From the NCBI GenBank assembly GCA_947451925.1, contig CANGAW010000014.1:1-54767 (forward strand): a stretch of DNA of 54,767 nucleotides. The letters run 5' to 3'. The notes beneath the pieces are model-generated. The model searched no databases and was not told the DNA's origin. It worked only from the letters and a program-made list of their open reading frames with translations. Origin of the DNA: Burkholderiales bacterium (GTDB taxonomy: Bacteria; Pseudomonadota; Gammaproteobacteria; Burkholderiales; Burkholderiaceae_D). Both the position numbers and the translations under genes were made by a program. Positions 18,445-26,524 of this stretch are shown piece by piece; position 1 is the stretch's first letter, and each line of letters begins with the position of its first letter.

Positions 18445-19488
18445 TTAAGGCCCATTCGCATCCATCAGGATTTCAATGCGCCGGTTTTTCGCGCGTCCTT
18501 CGCGCGTAGCATTCGGCGCCAGCGGTCTGGTGTCAGCAAGCCCCCGCACCACCACACGCTCGCGCGCCACACCGGCATGGTCAATTAAAAAGTCAGCAAC
18601 GGCAGCCGCGCGCGCACCGGACAAATCCCAGTTTGAACGGAAGCGATCATGGCCGGCAACCGGAATGCTATCGGTGTGACCTTCTATCGTAATACGACCG
18701 GGGCCGTTGGCAATGCTACGACCTATCTTCATCAGCAGCGGGAAAAAATCCGGCGACAATTCTGCTTTGCCCGAATAAAAACTGCCCTGCACTACCAGCC
18801 TCACGACAATGCGTTCACCATCGCGTTCAACCTGTGCCCGGCCCTGTGCAATCTCGCTGGCTAGCGCGGTTTTCAATTGCTGCAATTGGCGCGCAGTCTC
18901 GCCCGCTTTTACATTGCTGTCTTTCCCATCACGCACTTCAATCAAGGTATCCACCTTGGCCTGGGCTTCGGCTACTCTGGCATATAAATCCAGTGATTCC
19001 TGTGAAATAACGCCATTGGCCAGCCGTTGCGGCAACTGCAAAATCAAATGATCGTCGTCTACCCGCAGTTCGATTTTGTGGCCGACCAGATCGGTTGCCA
19101 ACTGCTTTTGCAGGGTGCCCAGATCTTTGGCTAATTGCTCCGGCAGAGGTACGGCCGCCGTTGCAGGGCCGGCGGCCAGCTGGGTTTGCGCGGGCGGCGC
19201 CACGACCAGCGGCACCGCGTCTTCGTCGCCCATCGATTTTTGCAAGGAGCCGCTGACATCGCGAAAGCGGGTGACGTTTAAATCTGAAAATGACAGCAGC
19301 AACACAAAGAAGGCCAACAACAGGCTGATCATGTCGGCGAAGGTGATGATCCAGGGCGGAGAGCCGCGTCGATGAAAACCGTCGTCTTCATCGAGTCTGG
19401 CGGCCAGATCATCGAACAGGGGGATTGCTACTACCGGTGGCGCATCCTCTTCAGGAACGGGCGCGACGACGGCGGTCTCGTACGCCAT
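18445..19488 (-). CDS. Flagellar stator protein, PomB/MotB family
   Basis: The 347-residue protein has the MotB plan: a cytoplasmic N-terminus, one membrane helix with the ion-binding aspartate (WIITFADMISLLLAFFVLLL, Asp at residue 52), a linker, and a C-terminal OmpA-like peptidoglycan-binding domain (ITIEGHTDSIP; SNWDLSGARAAAVADFLI; GRAKNRRIEILM). The helix resembles PomB/MotD more than E. coli MotB. Ion choice (sodium or proton) cannot be settled from sequence alone. It starts 5 bases after the MotA-type partner. The linker between helix and OmpA domain is long. Confidence 0.9.
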   Translation of the reverse strand: MAYETAVVAPVPEEDAPPVVAIPLFDDLAARLDEDDGFHRRGSPPWIITFADMISLLLAFFVLLLSFSDLNVTRFRDVSGSLQKSMGDEDAVPLVVAPPAQTQLAAGPATAAVPLPEQLAKDLGTLQKQLATDLVGHKIELRVDDDHLILQLPQRLANGVISQESLDLYARVAEAQAKVDTLIEVRDGKDSNVKAGETARQLQQLKTALASEIAQGRAQVERDGERIVVRLVVQGSFYSGKAELSPDFFPLLMKIGRSIANGPGRITIEGHTDSIPVAGHDRFRSNWDLSGARAAAVADFLIDHAGVARERVVVRGLADTRPLAPNATREGRAKNRRIEILMDANGP

Positions 19489-19493
19489 GCGAC

Positions 19494-20279
19494 TCAGATC
19501 TCGACTTGTGGTGGCGCAGCGAGGACTGGCTGGGACTCGGTCGATGCAGGCAGCATGCTGCCCAAGAGCAGATCGGGCAGCATACGCGGGTCACCGCCCT
19601 TGTGCAGGAACAGCATGCCGGCCACGACCAGTTCATAGTTGTAGCGAACCTTCTTGCCCTGGCTGACAATTTTCTGTACCAGGGGGCTGAGGATCACGTT
19701 AGCCAGAATCGCACCATACAGTGTAGTCAGTAAAGCCACCGCCATGCCGGGTCCGATGGAACGGGGGTCGGACATATTCCCCATCATCAGCACCAGGCCC
19801 AATAAGGTACCGATCATGCCCATGCCCGGAGCCAGTTCCTGCGCAAAACTGAAAAAATCACGGGCCTGATCGAAACGCATTTTTTCTTCGATCACTTCGC
19901 GCGCCAGCGCATCTTTTAACACCACATAATCGAGGCCGTCGACCCACAGCCTGACCGCCTTGGCAATGAAGGGGTTGGAAAATTCACGATCTTCCAGCAC
20001 CACCATCCAGCGATCATCGTAACGAGCAATCTTGCCAACTTCGACTAGCTCAGCGATTAAGTCTTCGGCCGTTTCAGGACGTGCCGACAAAGAACGCCGG
20101 GCCGTGGCGAAAGCACTGCGAAATTCGGTCAGGGTACTTTTGGCAAGCACGCAGAGAAAGGTGCCGCCAAAGACAATGGCAACTGCCGGCAAATCGATGA
20201 ACTGCATGAATTTGCCGCCCGTTGCCAGAGCAATCAGCAGCAAGGCGCCGCATACACCGATCAGACTTCCGATATCCAT
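19494..20279 (-). CDS. Flagellar stator protein, PomA/MotA family
   Basis: The 261-residue protein has four predicted membrane helices and the MotA/ExbB-type core (FAQELAPGMGMIGTLLGLVLMM; GPGMAVALLTTLYGAILANV). The N-terminus MDIGSLIGVCGALLLIALATGG is PomA-like, with the expected opening helix followed by DLPAVAIVFGGTFLCV. With the downstream MotB-type protein it forms the ion channel that generates torque. It lies 49 bases after the sigma-54 activator gene on the same strand, so it may be read from that gene's promoter. No FliA site was seen upstream. Confidence 0.9.
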   Translation of the reverse strand: MDIGSLIGVCGALLLIALATGGKFMQFIDLPAVAIVFGGTFLCVLAKSTLTEFRSAFATARRSLSARPETAEDLIAELVEVGKIARYDDRWMVVLEDREFSNPFIAKAVRLWVDGLDYVVLKDALAREVIEEKMRFDQARDFFSFAQELAPGMGMIGTLLGLVLMMGNMSDPRSIGPGMAVALLTTLYGAILANVILSPLVQKIVSQGKKVRYNYELVVAGMLFLHKGGDPRMLPDLLLGSMLPASTESQPVLAAPPQVEI

Positions 20280-20328
20280 GATTGAGGCTTGAAAAAAGGG
20301 TGAGGCTTCGTTAGGCTTTTGGGATTTG

Positions 20329-21483
20329 TTAAGCTGAGCGCAGGCGGTACTTGTCGATTTTTTCGATCAGGGTCGTGCGCTGCAAATTGAGCATGCGCGC
20401 AGTCTTGGAGACATTGCCATCGGCACGGTCAAGCGCCTGCTCAATGAAGGCACGTTCGATTTGCGCCATGCGCTCCTTTAATGACACGCCATCAGGCGGC
20501 AGGGTAGCAATGCCCTGGGCTAGCAAGATAATGTCTTCGACATGATTACGCTCGTCGCTGGCTTCAGGCGGCGCGCTGAAGGGCACCTGACCCGGCTCTT
20601 CTTGCGGAAACAATTGCAGTACATCGGCAGCATGCGGCTCTTCAAACAAAGCAGCGTCGTCCTGCGGCTCTGCTAACGGTGCAGGATGGGCGGCTGCATG
20701 GTCTTCCTGCAGCTTCTTCAGGCCCTTGGGCAGCATAGGCGTGGGCATCGCATTCAATGACAAGCGCTGGCCAGCAAATAGCGTAGAGAAACGATGGATC
20801 AGATTGGACAGTTCACGCACATTGCCCGGCCACTGATAGGCCTTTAACGCATCCATGAAATCAGGCGCGAAGCTGATCGGCGTACTCTTTTGAGAAAAAC
20901 GCTCAGCGTAAAATTTGATCAGCAAAGGAATGTCTTCGCTGCGCTCGCGCAGTGGCGGCGTGGTCACAGGCAGCACGTTTAGACGGTAATACAAGTCTTC
21001 GCGAAAGCGGCCTTCGGCAATTTCCACTTCCAGGTCGCGGTGGGTCGCAGCGACCACACGCACATCGACACTCACAGGACGGCTGGAGCCGACCGGATCA
21101 ACCATGCGTTCCTGCAGCACCCGCAAAAGTTTGACCTGCATGTCCAGCGACAAATCACCGATTTCATCGAGAAACAAGGTGCCGCCATGGGCCAGCTCAA
21201 AGCGCCCTACCCGATCCGCCAGCGCGCCGGTAAAGGCACCCTTGCGATGACCGAATAGTTCGCTTTCCATCAAGTCTTTGGGAATCGCTGCGCAATTGAG
21301 CGGCACGAAATTAGCGTCGGCCCGGCTGGAGCGATAATGCAGCGCCTGAGCGACCAGCTCCTTGCCAGTGCCGGACTCGCCATTGATCAATACCGTCGCA
21401 GTGGAGTCAGCGATGGTGTCGATCAACTGGCGGATCGCACACATCGGTTGACTGTTGCCAATAATAGGGCTCGACGGTCGCAT
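20329..21483 (-). CDS. Sigma-54-dependent flagellar activator without receiver domain
   Basis: The AAA+ domain fills most of the protein, with Walker A GESGTGKE, the sigma-54 contact loop GAFTGA, Walker [11 protein letters not shown] and the [14 protein letters not shown] segment. The end is a Fis-type helix-turn-helix ([20 protein letters not shown]). There is no N-terminal receiver or FleQ domain: only about 10 residues precede the AAA+ region from ATG 21483. An in-frame ATG at 21588 would add 35 non-domain residues. However, a sigma-70-like promoter (TTGACA at 21607-21602, 17 bases, TTCAAT at 21584-21579) would start transcripts inside that extension, so 21483 is preferred. A role in driving the sigma-54 flagellar promoters is inferred from location. 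Confidence 0.85.
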   Translation of the reverse strand: MRPSSPIIGNSQPMCAIRQLIDTIADSTATVLINGESGTGKELVAQALHYRSSRADANFVPLNCAAIPKDLMESELFGHRKGAFTGALADRVGRFELAHGGTLFLDEIGDLSLDMQVKLLRVLQERMVDPVGSSRPVSVDVRVVAATHRDLEVEIAEGRFREDLYYRLNVLPVTTPPLRERSEDIPLLIKFYAERFSQKSTPISFAPDFMDALKAYQWPGNVRELSNLIHRFSTLFAGQRLSLNAMPTPMLPKGLKKLQEDHAAAHPAPLAEPQDDAALFEEPHAADVLQLFPQEEPGQVPFSAPPEASDERNHVEDIILLAQGIATLPPDGVSLKERMAQIERAFIEQALDRADGNVSKTARMLNLQRTTLIEKIDKYRLRSA

Positions 21484-21578
21484 TGTCTGGCTTAGTCTCT
21501 TTGAAAAATTGATGATAGTGGCAAGCTGGTTCAGCCAGAAATGACTGGAAACGCCCAGAGTTTCACCAATGTTTCTAG

Positions 21579-21607
21579 ATTGAAACATAAGGGGAATGGC
21601 CTGTCAA
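21579..21607 (-). promoter_or_regulatory. Sigma-70-type promoter for the sigma-54 activator
   Basis: On the minus strand TTGACA (21607-21602), a 17-base spacer and TTCAAT (21584-21579) form a -35/-10 pair with a perfect -35 element. It implies a start near 21572, helping to place the activator start codon at 21483. Confidence 0.5.
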
Positions 21608-21707
21608 CGCGGGCTTGATGAAGTTGGACTTGCACCAATCTTTCAATCTTGTCGTGATGCGTGCTAATGTCGCAAAAAAATCTACAAAACTTTGGGACAC
21701 TTATTTC

Positions 21708-22166
21708 ATGAGCACGATTGCGCAGCTGCGCCAGATTTTGAAACATAGTCACACCATTGCCGTCGTTGGATTGTCAGCCGACTGGTGGCGCCCCTCTTAC
21801 TTCGCCGCCAAATACATGCAGGAGCATGGCTTTCGCATTATTCCGGTCAATCCGAAATACAGCGAAGTGTTAGGCGAGACCTGCTATCCCGACCTGAAAT
21901 CCATTCCCCATCCGGTTGATATCGTCGATGTATTTCGCAAAAGCGCAGACTGCGCGCCGATTGCAAAAGAAGCAGTGGCCATCGGCGCCAAAACATTGTG
22001 GCTGCAAATCGGCGTTGAAAACGAAGAAGCGCGGCAGATCGCTGAAGCCGCAGGTTTGTCGGTGGTGATGAACCGCTGCGTCAAAATTGAATACGCACGA
22101 TTGTTTGGCGGCCTGGGCTGGTTTGGCGTCAACACGGGTGTGATTTCCTCACGTCGTCCTGTTTAA
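21708..22166 (+). CDS. CoA-binding domain protein (YccU family)
   Basis: From ATG 21708 this is a 152-residue single-domain protein. It has the Rossmann-like CoA-binding pattern: HTIAVVGLSADWWRPSYFAA near the N-terminus, then GFRIIPVNPKY, and VVMNRCVKIEYARL near the end. Such proteins resemble the CoA-binding part of succinyl-CoA synthetase; their cellular role is poorly defined. An in-frame ATG at 21615 would add 31 residues that do not belong to the domain. It is followed 11 bases later by the sulfhydrylase gene, so the two are probably co-transcribed. Confidence 0.88.
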   Translation: MSTIAQLRQILKHSHTIAVVGLSADWWRPSYFAAKYMQEHGFRIIPVNPKYSEVLGETCYPDLKSIPHPVDIVDVFRKSADCAPIAKEAVAIGAKTLWLQIGVENEEARQIAEAAGLSVVMNRCVKIEYARLFGGLGWFGVNTGVISSRRPV

Positions 22167-22177
22167 CTGCCACTGCC

Positions 22178-23461
22178 ATGTCCCAAGACCATATTTTTGA
22201 TTTCGACACCCTTTGCCTGCATGCAGGACAGATACCGGACGCCGCCACCGGCGCGCGCGCAGTGCCCATTTACCAGACCAGCTCGTATGTTTTCGATAGC
22301 GCCGAGCATGCCGCCAGCCTGTTTAATTTGCAAACCTTCGGCAATGTGTATTCACGCCTGTCGAACCCGACTGTGGCCGTGCTGGAAGAACGCATCGCCG
22401 CGCTGGAAAACGGCCGCGCTGCGGTGGCCACCTCCAGCGGCATGGCCGCGCAGATGATTGCCATGCTCAATGTCTGCGAAGCTGGCGACGAAATAGTCGC
22501 AGCACGCACGCTGTATGGCGGCACGCATACACAGCTCAATGTGAATTTTCGCAAACTCGGCATCAACACCATTTTTGTCGACGCTGACGACCCGGAAAAT
22601 TTTGCCCGTGCCATCACACCCAAAACCAAACTGCTCTACGCTGAAACGCTGGGCAATCCTTCCTTGAATGTGCTCGACATCGAGAAGGTCGCAGCCATTG
22701 CCAACGCAGCCGGTCTGCCGCTGTTCATCGACAATACCTTTGCCAGTCCTTACCTGTGCCGCCCATTCGCCTGGGGCGCAGCGGTGGTGATTCATTCGGC
22801 CACCAAATTTATTGGTGGCCACGGCACAACCATGGGTGGCATCGTCGTCGAATCAGGTAAATTCAACTGGGGTAATGGCAAATTTCCGGGCATGACCGAA
22901 CCTTCGGAGGGCTACCATGGGGTGCGCTTTTACGAAACCTTCGGCGACTTCGGTTTCACCATGAAATGCAGAATGGAAGGCATGCGCACCTTCGGCCCGG
23001 CGCTGTCACCTTTCAATGCATTCCTGCTGTTGCAAGGCGTAGAAACGCTGCACTTGCGAATGGAGCGGCATTGCAGCAATACGCTGCGCATCGCCGAATA
23101 TTTGTCGGCACATCCGAAAGTCGCGTGGGTCAATTACCCCGGCCTGAAGAACAATGCCTACTACGATCTGGCACAAAAATACCTGCCCAAGGGCGCGGGT
23201 GCCGTTCTCACTTTTGGCATACGCGGAGGTGCTGCGGCCGGCCAGAAGTTTATCGAAAACGTAGAATTTTTATCGCATCTGGCCAATATCGGCGACGCCA
23301 AAACTTTGGTTATTCATCCGGCATCGACCACGCACCGGCAATTATCCGAAGAACAGCAAATGGCTGCCGGTGTGCCACCGGATCTGATCCGTCTGGCCGT
23401 TGGTATTGAGTCCGCTGACGATATAATCTGGGACATTGATCAGGCGCTGTCGAAAACCTGA
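22178..23461 (+). CDS. metY: O-acetylhomoserine aminocarboxypropyltransferase (sulfhydrylase)
   Basis: The 427-residue length and sequence fit MetY, which makes homocysteine from O-acetylhomoserine and sulfide using pyridoxal phosphate. Key features are YSRLSNPTVAVLEERIAALE, TLYGGTHTQL, the DNTFASPYLCRP region and the PLP lysine in HSATKF (residue 210). The C-terminal AVGIESADDIIWDIDQAL is the standard Cys/Met-metabolism ending. This is the direct sulfhydrylation route to methionine. It sits behind a CoA-binding protein gene and before a short exported-protein gene, with no terminator seen on either side. Confidence 0.95.
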   Translation: MSQDHIFDFDTLCLHAGQIPDAATGARAVPIYQTSSYVFDSAEHAASLFNLQTFGNVYSRLSNPTVAVLEERIAALENGRAAVATSSGMAAQMIAMLNVCEAGDEIVAARTLYGGTHTQLNVNFRKLGINTIFVDADDPENFARAITPKTKLLYAETLGNPSLNVLDIEKVAAIANAAGLPLFIDNTFASPYLCRPFAWGAAVVIHSATKFIGGHGTTMGGIVVESGKFNWGNGKFPGMTEPSEGYHGVRFYETFGDFGFTMKCRMEGMRTFGPALSPFNAFLLLQGVETLHLRMERHCSNTLRIAEYLSAHPKVAWVNYPGLKNNAYYDLAQKYLPKGAGAVLTFGIRGGAAAGQKFIENVEFLSHLANIGDAKTLVIHPASTTHRQLSEEQQMAAGVPPDLIRLAVGIESADDIIWDIDQALSKT

Positions 23462-23500
23462 ACACTGATTGACCAACTTGATCCACTTACAAAAAAACCT

Positions 23501-23686
23501 ATGAAAACTTTGTTATTCGTTTTTCTCTCCAGCTTGCTGACCCTGCCTGCTGTAGCTGGTGTGAAGCCTTCCGGCCCGCCAAGCACAGAACCGGTTCAAT
23601 ACTGGGAGCCGCCAGCAGAGCAAGAGACAGCAAAACCCGCAAAGAAAGTCAAAAAATCCAAACAGAAAGCGGCACAAGCAAAGTAA
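23501..23686 (+). CDS. Small exported lysine-rich protein
   Basis: A 61-residue protein with a clean signal peptide (KTLLFVFLSSLLTLPAVAG) and a mature part of only about 41 residues: a Pro/Glu-rich segment (STEPVQYWEPPAEQE) and a basic Lys/Ala tail (KKVKKSKQKAAQAK). I do not recognise a family. The signal peptide and position directly before the ECF sigma gene (21-base gap) support a real gene. It resembles in plan the 68-residue protein at 25278: exported, low complexity, lysine-rich end. Confidence 0.65.
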   Translation: MKTLLFVFLSSLLTLPAVAGVKPSGPPSTEPVQYWEPPAEQETAKPAKKVKKSKQKAAQAK

Positions 23687-23707
23687 CAACGCACACTGCC
23701 TACCCGC

Positions 23708-24274
23708 ATGGCCACTGAACGCGAACTAGACGAATTTCTCGAACAGGCTGAGCAGCGTGCGTTCAAGACCGCCCAGTTCGCGGTCCGAAAACCAGAGGCG
23801 GCACTGGACATCGTGCAAGACGCGATGCTCAGTCTGGCAGAAAAATATGGAGACCGGCCCGTCGCGGAGCTGGCCCCGTTATTTCACCGGATCGTGCAAA
23901 ACCGGATTCTGGATTACTTCCGGCGCGAGAAACTGCATGCGGGCTGGATCAGTTTATCGGGACAATCCCAATCCGGTGGGACTGACGATGACGTGGACAT
24001 GCTGGAATACCTGCAAAGCCAGCAGCCGGAACAGCAACCGGAATCCGGCGAACAAGTGCTTAATCGCCTGCAATCGCTGGAAATCATTGAAAAAGAAATC
24101 GAAAAGCTGCCGCCACGTCAACGGGAAGCCTTCTTGCTGCGTTATTGGGAAGAGTTGAACGTTGCCGACACGGCTATCGCGATGAATTGCTCGGAGGGCA
24201 GCGTCAAAACCCATTGCTCGCGCGCGACCCAAACGCTCGCCGCCGCATTGGCGGCCAAAGGAATTTCATTATGA
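23708..24274 (+). CDS. RNA polymerase sigma factor, ECF type
   Basis: The 188-residue protein has sigma region 2 (DIVQDAMLSLAEKYGDR, LFHRIVQNRILDYFRRE) and region 4 (LPPRQREAFLLRYWEELNV, then the helix-turn-helix TAIAMNCSEGSVKTHCSRAT), without regions 1 and 3, hence the ECF class. Its stop overlaps the start of the next gene (ATGA). The trio of sigma factor, DUF3619 and DUF3106 is a conserved betaproteobacterial cassette. The single-pass DUF3619 protein could be the anti-sigma factor, but this is inference. Confidence 0.92.
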   Translation: MATERELDEFLEQAEQRAFKTAQFAVRKPEAALDIVQDAMLSLAEKYGDRPVAELAPLFHRIVQNRILDYFRREKLHAGWISLSGQSQSGGTDDDVDMLEYLQSQQPEQQPESGEQVLNRLQSLEIIEKEIEKLPPRQREAFLLRYWEELNVADTAIAMNCSEGSVKTHCSRATQTLAAALAAKGISL

Positions 24275-24678
24275 CCATCTCAGAAGCAGACTTTGGCCGT
24301 CGGGTCGGCCATTTGCTCAATGCACAATTGCAGCATATTCCCGCTGACAGCCGTGCGCGCTTAGCCGCTGCGCGCAGGCTTGCGCTGTCTCGCAAAAAAC
24401 AAACGGTCATGGCGCGGGTATTGGCCAGAATGCCGGCGCTGCAATTACAGGGCTTTGGCACAAACATACTGCAACCGGCATCCAACAGACTATGGCTGAT
24501 GCTGGCACTCACTGCCCTCGTGCTTGGCCTCACTATGCTGTACGACACCGCACTGCACCGGCATATTCATGAGACCGCTGAAATCGATGCCATGGTCCTC
24601 AGCGATGAATTACCGCTGACGGCTTACCTCGACGAGGGCTTCAACAGTTATCTCGACTTGCGTGAGGAAGAAGAGTGA
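24271..24678 (+). CDS. DUF3619 family single-pass membrane protein
   Basis: A 135-residue protein with a cytoplasmic helical N-terminus (ADFGRRVGHLLNAQLQHI), one membrane helix at about residues 71-90 (RLWLMLALTALVLGLTMLYD) and an acidic C-terminal segment (DLREEEE). The start overlaps the sigma factor stop by 4 bases. An upstream in-frame start would lie inside the sigma gene and is rejected. The layout is compatible with an anti-sigma factor, yet DUF3619 has no established function. Confidence 0.88.
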   Translation: MTISEADFGRRVGHLLNAQLQHIPADSRARLAAARRLALSRKKQTVMARVLARMPALQLQGFGTNILQPASNRLWLMLALTALVLGLTMLYDTALHRHIHETAEIDAMVLSDELPLTAYLDEGFNSYLDLREEEE

Positions 24679-25166
24679 TGCCTGCCCTGCTTTCCCGGCC
24701 TAGCTTGTTGTTGCTGTTATTTGTCTGCATGACAGCAGATGCGGCAGGCGGCAATGCCTCGGTTCCGGATGCCCGGCCGGTGCGTATTCACGCCGGCAGC
24801 ATGCACTGGAAAGAGTTGTCACCCAAGCGTCAGCAGGCGCTGGCTCCCTTGTATGCAGACTGGGACAATCTGGACGAGACCAGACAAAAAAAATGGCTCG
24901 TCATTGCCGATACCTTTCCCTCGCTGGACGCTGCACAACAAGCGCGGGCGCAAAGCAAAATGCAAGAATGGGTCAGGCTCAATCCCGAGCAAAGACAAAT
25001 TGCACGCGACAGCTATTTGCGCTCCAAGGCTTTGAACACTACGCAAAAAAACGCCAAGTGGGAACGCTACCAGCAATTGCCCGAAGAAGAAAAAAGCAAA
25101 CTGGCGGCTAAAACGGCAAAGAAAAAACGCCTGCTAACCTCACCACCAGTGCCATCAAAAAAATAA
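24678..25166 (+). CDS. DUF3106 family exported protein
   Basis: About 162 residues with an N-terminal signal peptide (LLSRPSLLLLLFVCMTADAAG) and a helical domain with the DUF3106 pattern: MHWKELSPKRQQALAPLYAD, LDETRQKKWLVIAD, MQEWVRLNPEQRQIARD. These Leu/Trp-centred repeats recall periplasmic chaperones of the Spy type. The ATG at 24678 overlaps the preceding stop (TGATG). The C-terminus is Lys-rich. Its function is unknown; the operon context links it to an envelope-stress-type sigma regulon. Confidence 0.85.
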   Translation: MPALLSRPSLLLLLFVCMTADAAGGNASVPDARPVRIHAGSMHWKELSPKRQQALAPLYADWDNLDETRQKKWLVIADTFPSLDAAQQARAQSKMQEWVRLNPEQRQIARDSYLRSKALNTTQKNAKWERYQQLPEEEKSKLAAKTAKKKRLLTSPPVPSKK

Positions 25167-25277
25167 ATGAATTCTTCTGTCAACCAAACACCAGGTGCTT
25201 CGTTAATGGAGTGATTCGAATGAATCAACAAACCGTCTCTTTGGACGATGTTTAACCTTCACCTGAAAGTCACCAAC

Positions 25278-25484
25278 ATGAAAAACCTCATCGCCGCTCT
25301 GATCGCTGGTCTGTTTGCCGTGTCCGCTTTTGCTGGTGCACCGGAAGCTGCCAAACCTGCCGTAACCCCTGCTGCTGCAGCGCCTGCCGCGGCCCCGGCC
25401 ACAACCCACAAAATGAAGAAAGCCAAAAAAGCGAAGAAAGCAGCCGCACCTGCTGCCGCTGGCAAAATGGAAGAGAAAAAGTAA
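25278..25484 (+). CDS. Small exported Ala/Lys-rich protein
   Basis: A 68-residue protein from ATG 25278 with a signal peptide (KNLIAALIAGLFAVSAFAGA). The mature part is almost wholly Ala, Pro and Lys (MKKAKKAKKAAAPAAAGKMEEKK is its end in composition). An ATG at 25248 is in frame but would put ten residues before the signal peptide. The pattern recalls acid-shock or histone-tail-like small periplasmic proteins, but no family is recognised. It is followed by a good terminator. Confidence 0.65.
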   Translation: MKNLIAALIAGLFAVSAFAGAPEAAKPAVTPAAAAPAAAPATTHKMKKAKKAKKAAAPAAAGKMEEKK

Positions 25485-25557
25485 GCCAAGTTCTTTCAGA
25501 CAAAGCCGCCAGATTCGCTTTTACTACTGAAATTTCAGGGCTAAAGCCCTGATGCCT

Positions 25558-25588
25558 GAGGGCCTCTTCGGAGGCTCTCGTTGTTTTA
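25558..25588. terminator. Terminator between small exported gene and vapC
   Basis: GAGGGCCTC (25558-25566) pairs with GAGGCTCTC (25571-25579), loop TTCG, followed by GTTGTTTT. A second hairpin, TCAGGGC-TAAA-GCCCTGA, lies just before it at about 25535-25552. The T run reaches the stop codon of the convergent vapC, so the site could serve both directions. Confidence 0.7.
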
Positions 25589-26071
25589 AGCAGGGTCAAT
25601 ATCTTGGCCAGATTGCCCGACAACGCAGGGCATGCCAAGGCTTTCAATCGTCATCTGATAACCCAGAATGTGCATGGCATTCTTGACTGGCGTTTGCAAA
25701 AAATCCATTCCTTGAAAAAACAAGGGCATGTCTAATTGCGTCGCTAGCACGTAGGCAAAAATATCGCCCATATTCAAAGGCCCCGAAGGCCTCGCGGTTG
25801 CATGATAACGATCGGAAGCATCCTGGAAGGCGGCTATATCCTGTGATCCGAAGTCAATCATTCGGATATTAAGAAATTCAATCAGCTCATCCATTTTTAC
25901 CGCACCAGCCTGCCCCTTCTTTCCTTTAGCGGAGAGGTGCGTTTCTGCTCGGGTCGCGGTACTCATGTGTAGCGAGTCGACTTTACACAACTCGGTCAAA
26001 TACAATTTCCAAGCAGGTTCTTCCAGCAAAATACACATCAAAGCTGACGAGTCGACTAAGGCTGCCCCCAA
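25586..26071 (-). CDS. vapC: VapC-type PIN-domain toxin with uncertain start
   Basis: The 161-residue reading frame has the PIN nuclease layout: VDSSALMCILLEEP with Asp7, AET with Glu43, LNMGDIFAYVLA with Asp103 and QGMDF with Asp123, the acidic residues that bind metal. VapC toxins cleave tRNA or rRNA. The only starts in frame are non-ATG; TTG at 26071 has no ribosome-binding site. An ATG overlapping the vapB stop (TAATG at 26084) is one base out of frame. Removing one G from a five-G run (26065-26069) would join it to the PIN frame. The toxin may therefore be frameshifted, or the run may be a sequencing error. Confidence 0.75.
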   Translation of the reverse strand: MGAALVDSSALMCILLEEPAWKLYLTELCKVDSLHMSTATRAETHLSAKGKKGQAGAVKMDELIEFLNIRMIDFGSQDIAAFQDASDRYHATARPSGPLNMGDIFAYVLATQLDMPLFFQGMDFLQTPVKNAMHILGYQMTIESLGMPCVVGQSGQDIDPA

Positions 26072-26083
26072 GATGTTCAGTCA

Positions 26084-26350
26084 TTATTTAGTCATACCCA
26101 AATCATCGTAAAGTATGTCATTGACAGGTCTGTCATCTAAGCTTGGCAGCGCGTGCATAGCTTTGACGACAGCATTGATCTTCTCAAAATTTTTGAAATT
26201 CCCTTGCAGGCCAAGTAGTCTTTTGCGCTCGCTATCCAAAAGCCGAATCAGCTCGCGATTCATTGAGCGGTCGTTCGCTTTAGCCTGCTCAGACCAAAAA
26301 GCTTTTAAGTCTTGGGGTACTTGCTTGATCGTGATGACATCAGTCGACAT
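26084..26350 (-). CDS. vapB: VapB-type antitoxin
   Basis: From ATG 26350 this is an 88-residue protein beginning MSTDVITIKQVPQDLKAFWS, with the short beta strand and helices of an Arc/ribbon-helix-helix DNA-binding domain (NDRSMNRELIRLLDSER), then a C-terminal tail that would bind the toxin (PVNDILYDDLG). A strong ribosome-binding site (AAGGAGGTG) lies seven bases before the ATG; a GTG inside that site is rejected as start. The gene is the first of the pair and likely autoregulated with VapC. Confidence 0.85.
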   Translation of the reverse strand: MSTDVITIKQVPQDLKAFWSEQAKANDRSMNRELIRLLDSERKRLLGLQGNFKNFEKINAVVKAMHALPSLDDRPVNDILYDDLGMTK

Positions 26351-26462
26351 GGCAAACACCTCCTTAAAAATTCAATGGTGTTTTTATGAATCCATTTTGT
26401 CAACCTGCACGCTAAGGTAACAATTCAATCTCTTTTAAAACAATTATAATCTGAATAGTTTA

Positions 26463-26491
26463 TTGATTTATATTTTGTAATTAGGTAGAAT
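26463..26491 (+). promoter_or_regulatory. Sigma-70-type promoter for the ArsR-family regulator operon
   Basis: TTGATT (26463-26468), 17 bases, TAGAAT (26486-26491): two good elements with ideal spacing, 33 bases before the regulator ATG. The flanking 26360-26524 stretch is very AT-rich and shared with the divergent vapBC pair. An operator for the regulator probably overlaps this promoter, but I could not define it. Confidence 0.6.
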
Positions 26492-26524
26492 GAAACCTCT
26501 TTCAGGCATCTATTTAAAGCAAGC

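Noticed and set aside
20032..20292. Long open frames on the plus strand across the stator genes
   Set aside because: They are antisense to well-recognised MotA/MotB-family genes and show no domain or start signal.
25220..25255. An 11-codon open frame with a GGAG upstream, before the exported Ala/Lys-rich gene
   Set aside because: It could be a leader peptide, but it is too short and has no regulatory codon pattern or attenuator structure to support it.
26360..26462. Operator for the BigR/SqrR-like regulator
   Set aside because: The region is AT-rich with several imperfect dyads; none was clear enough to call by eye.
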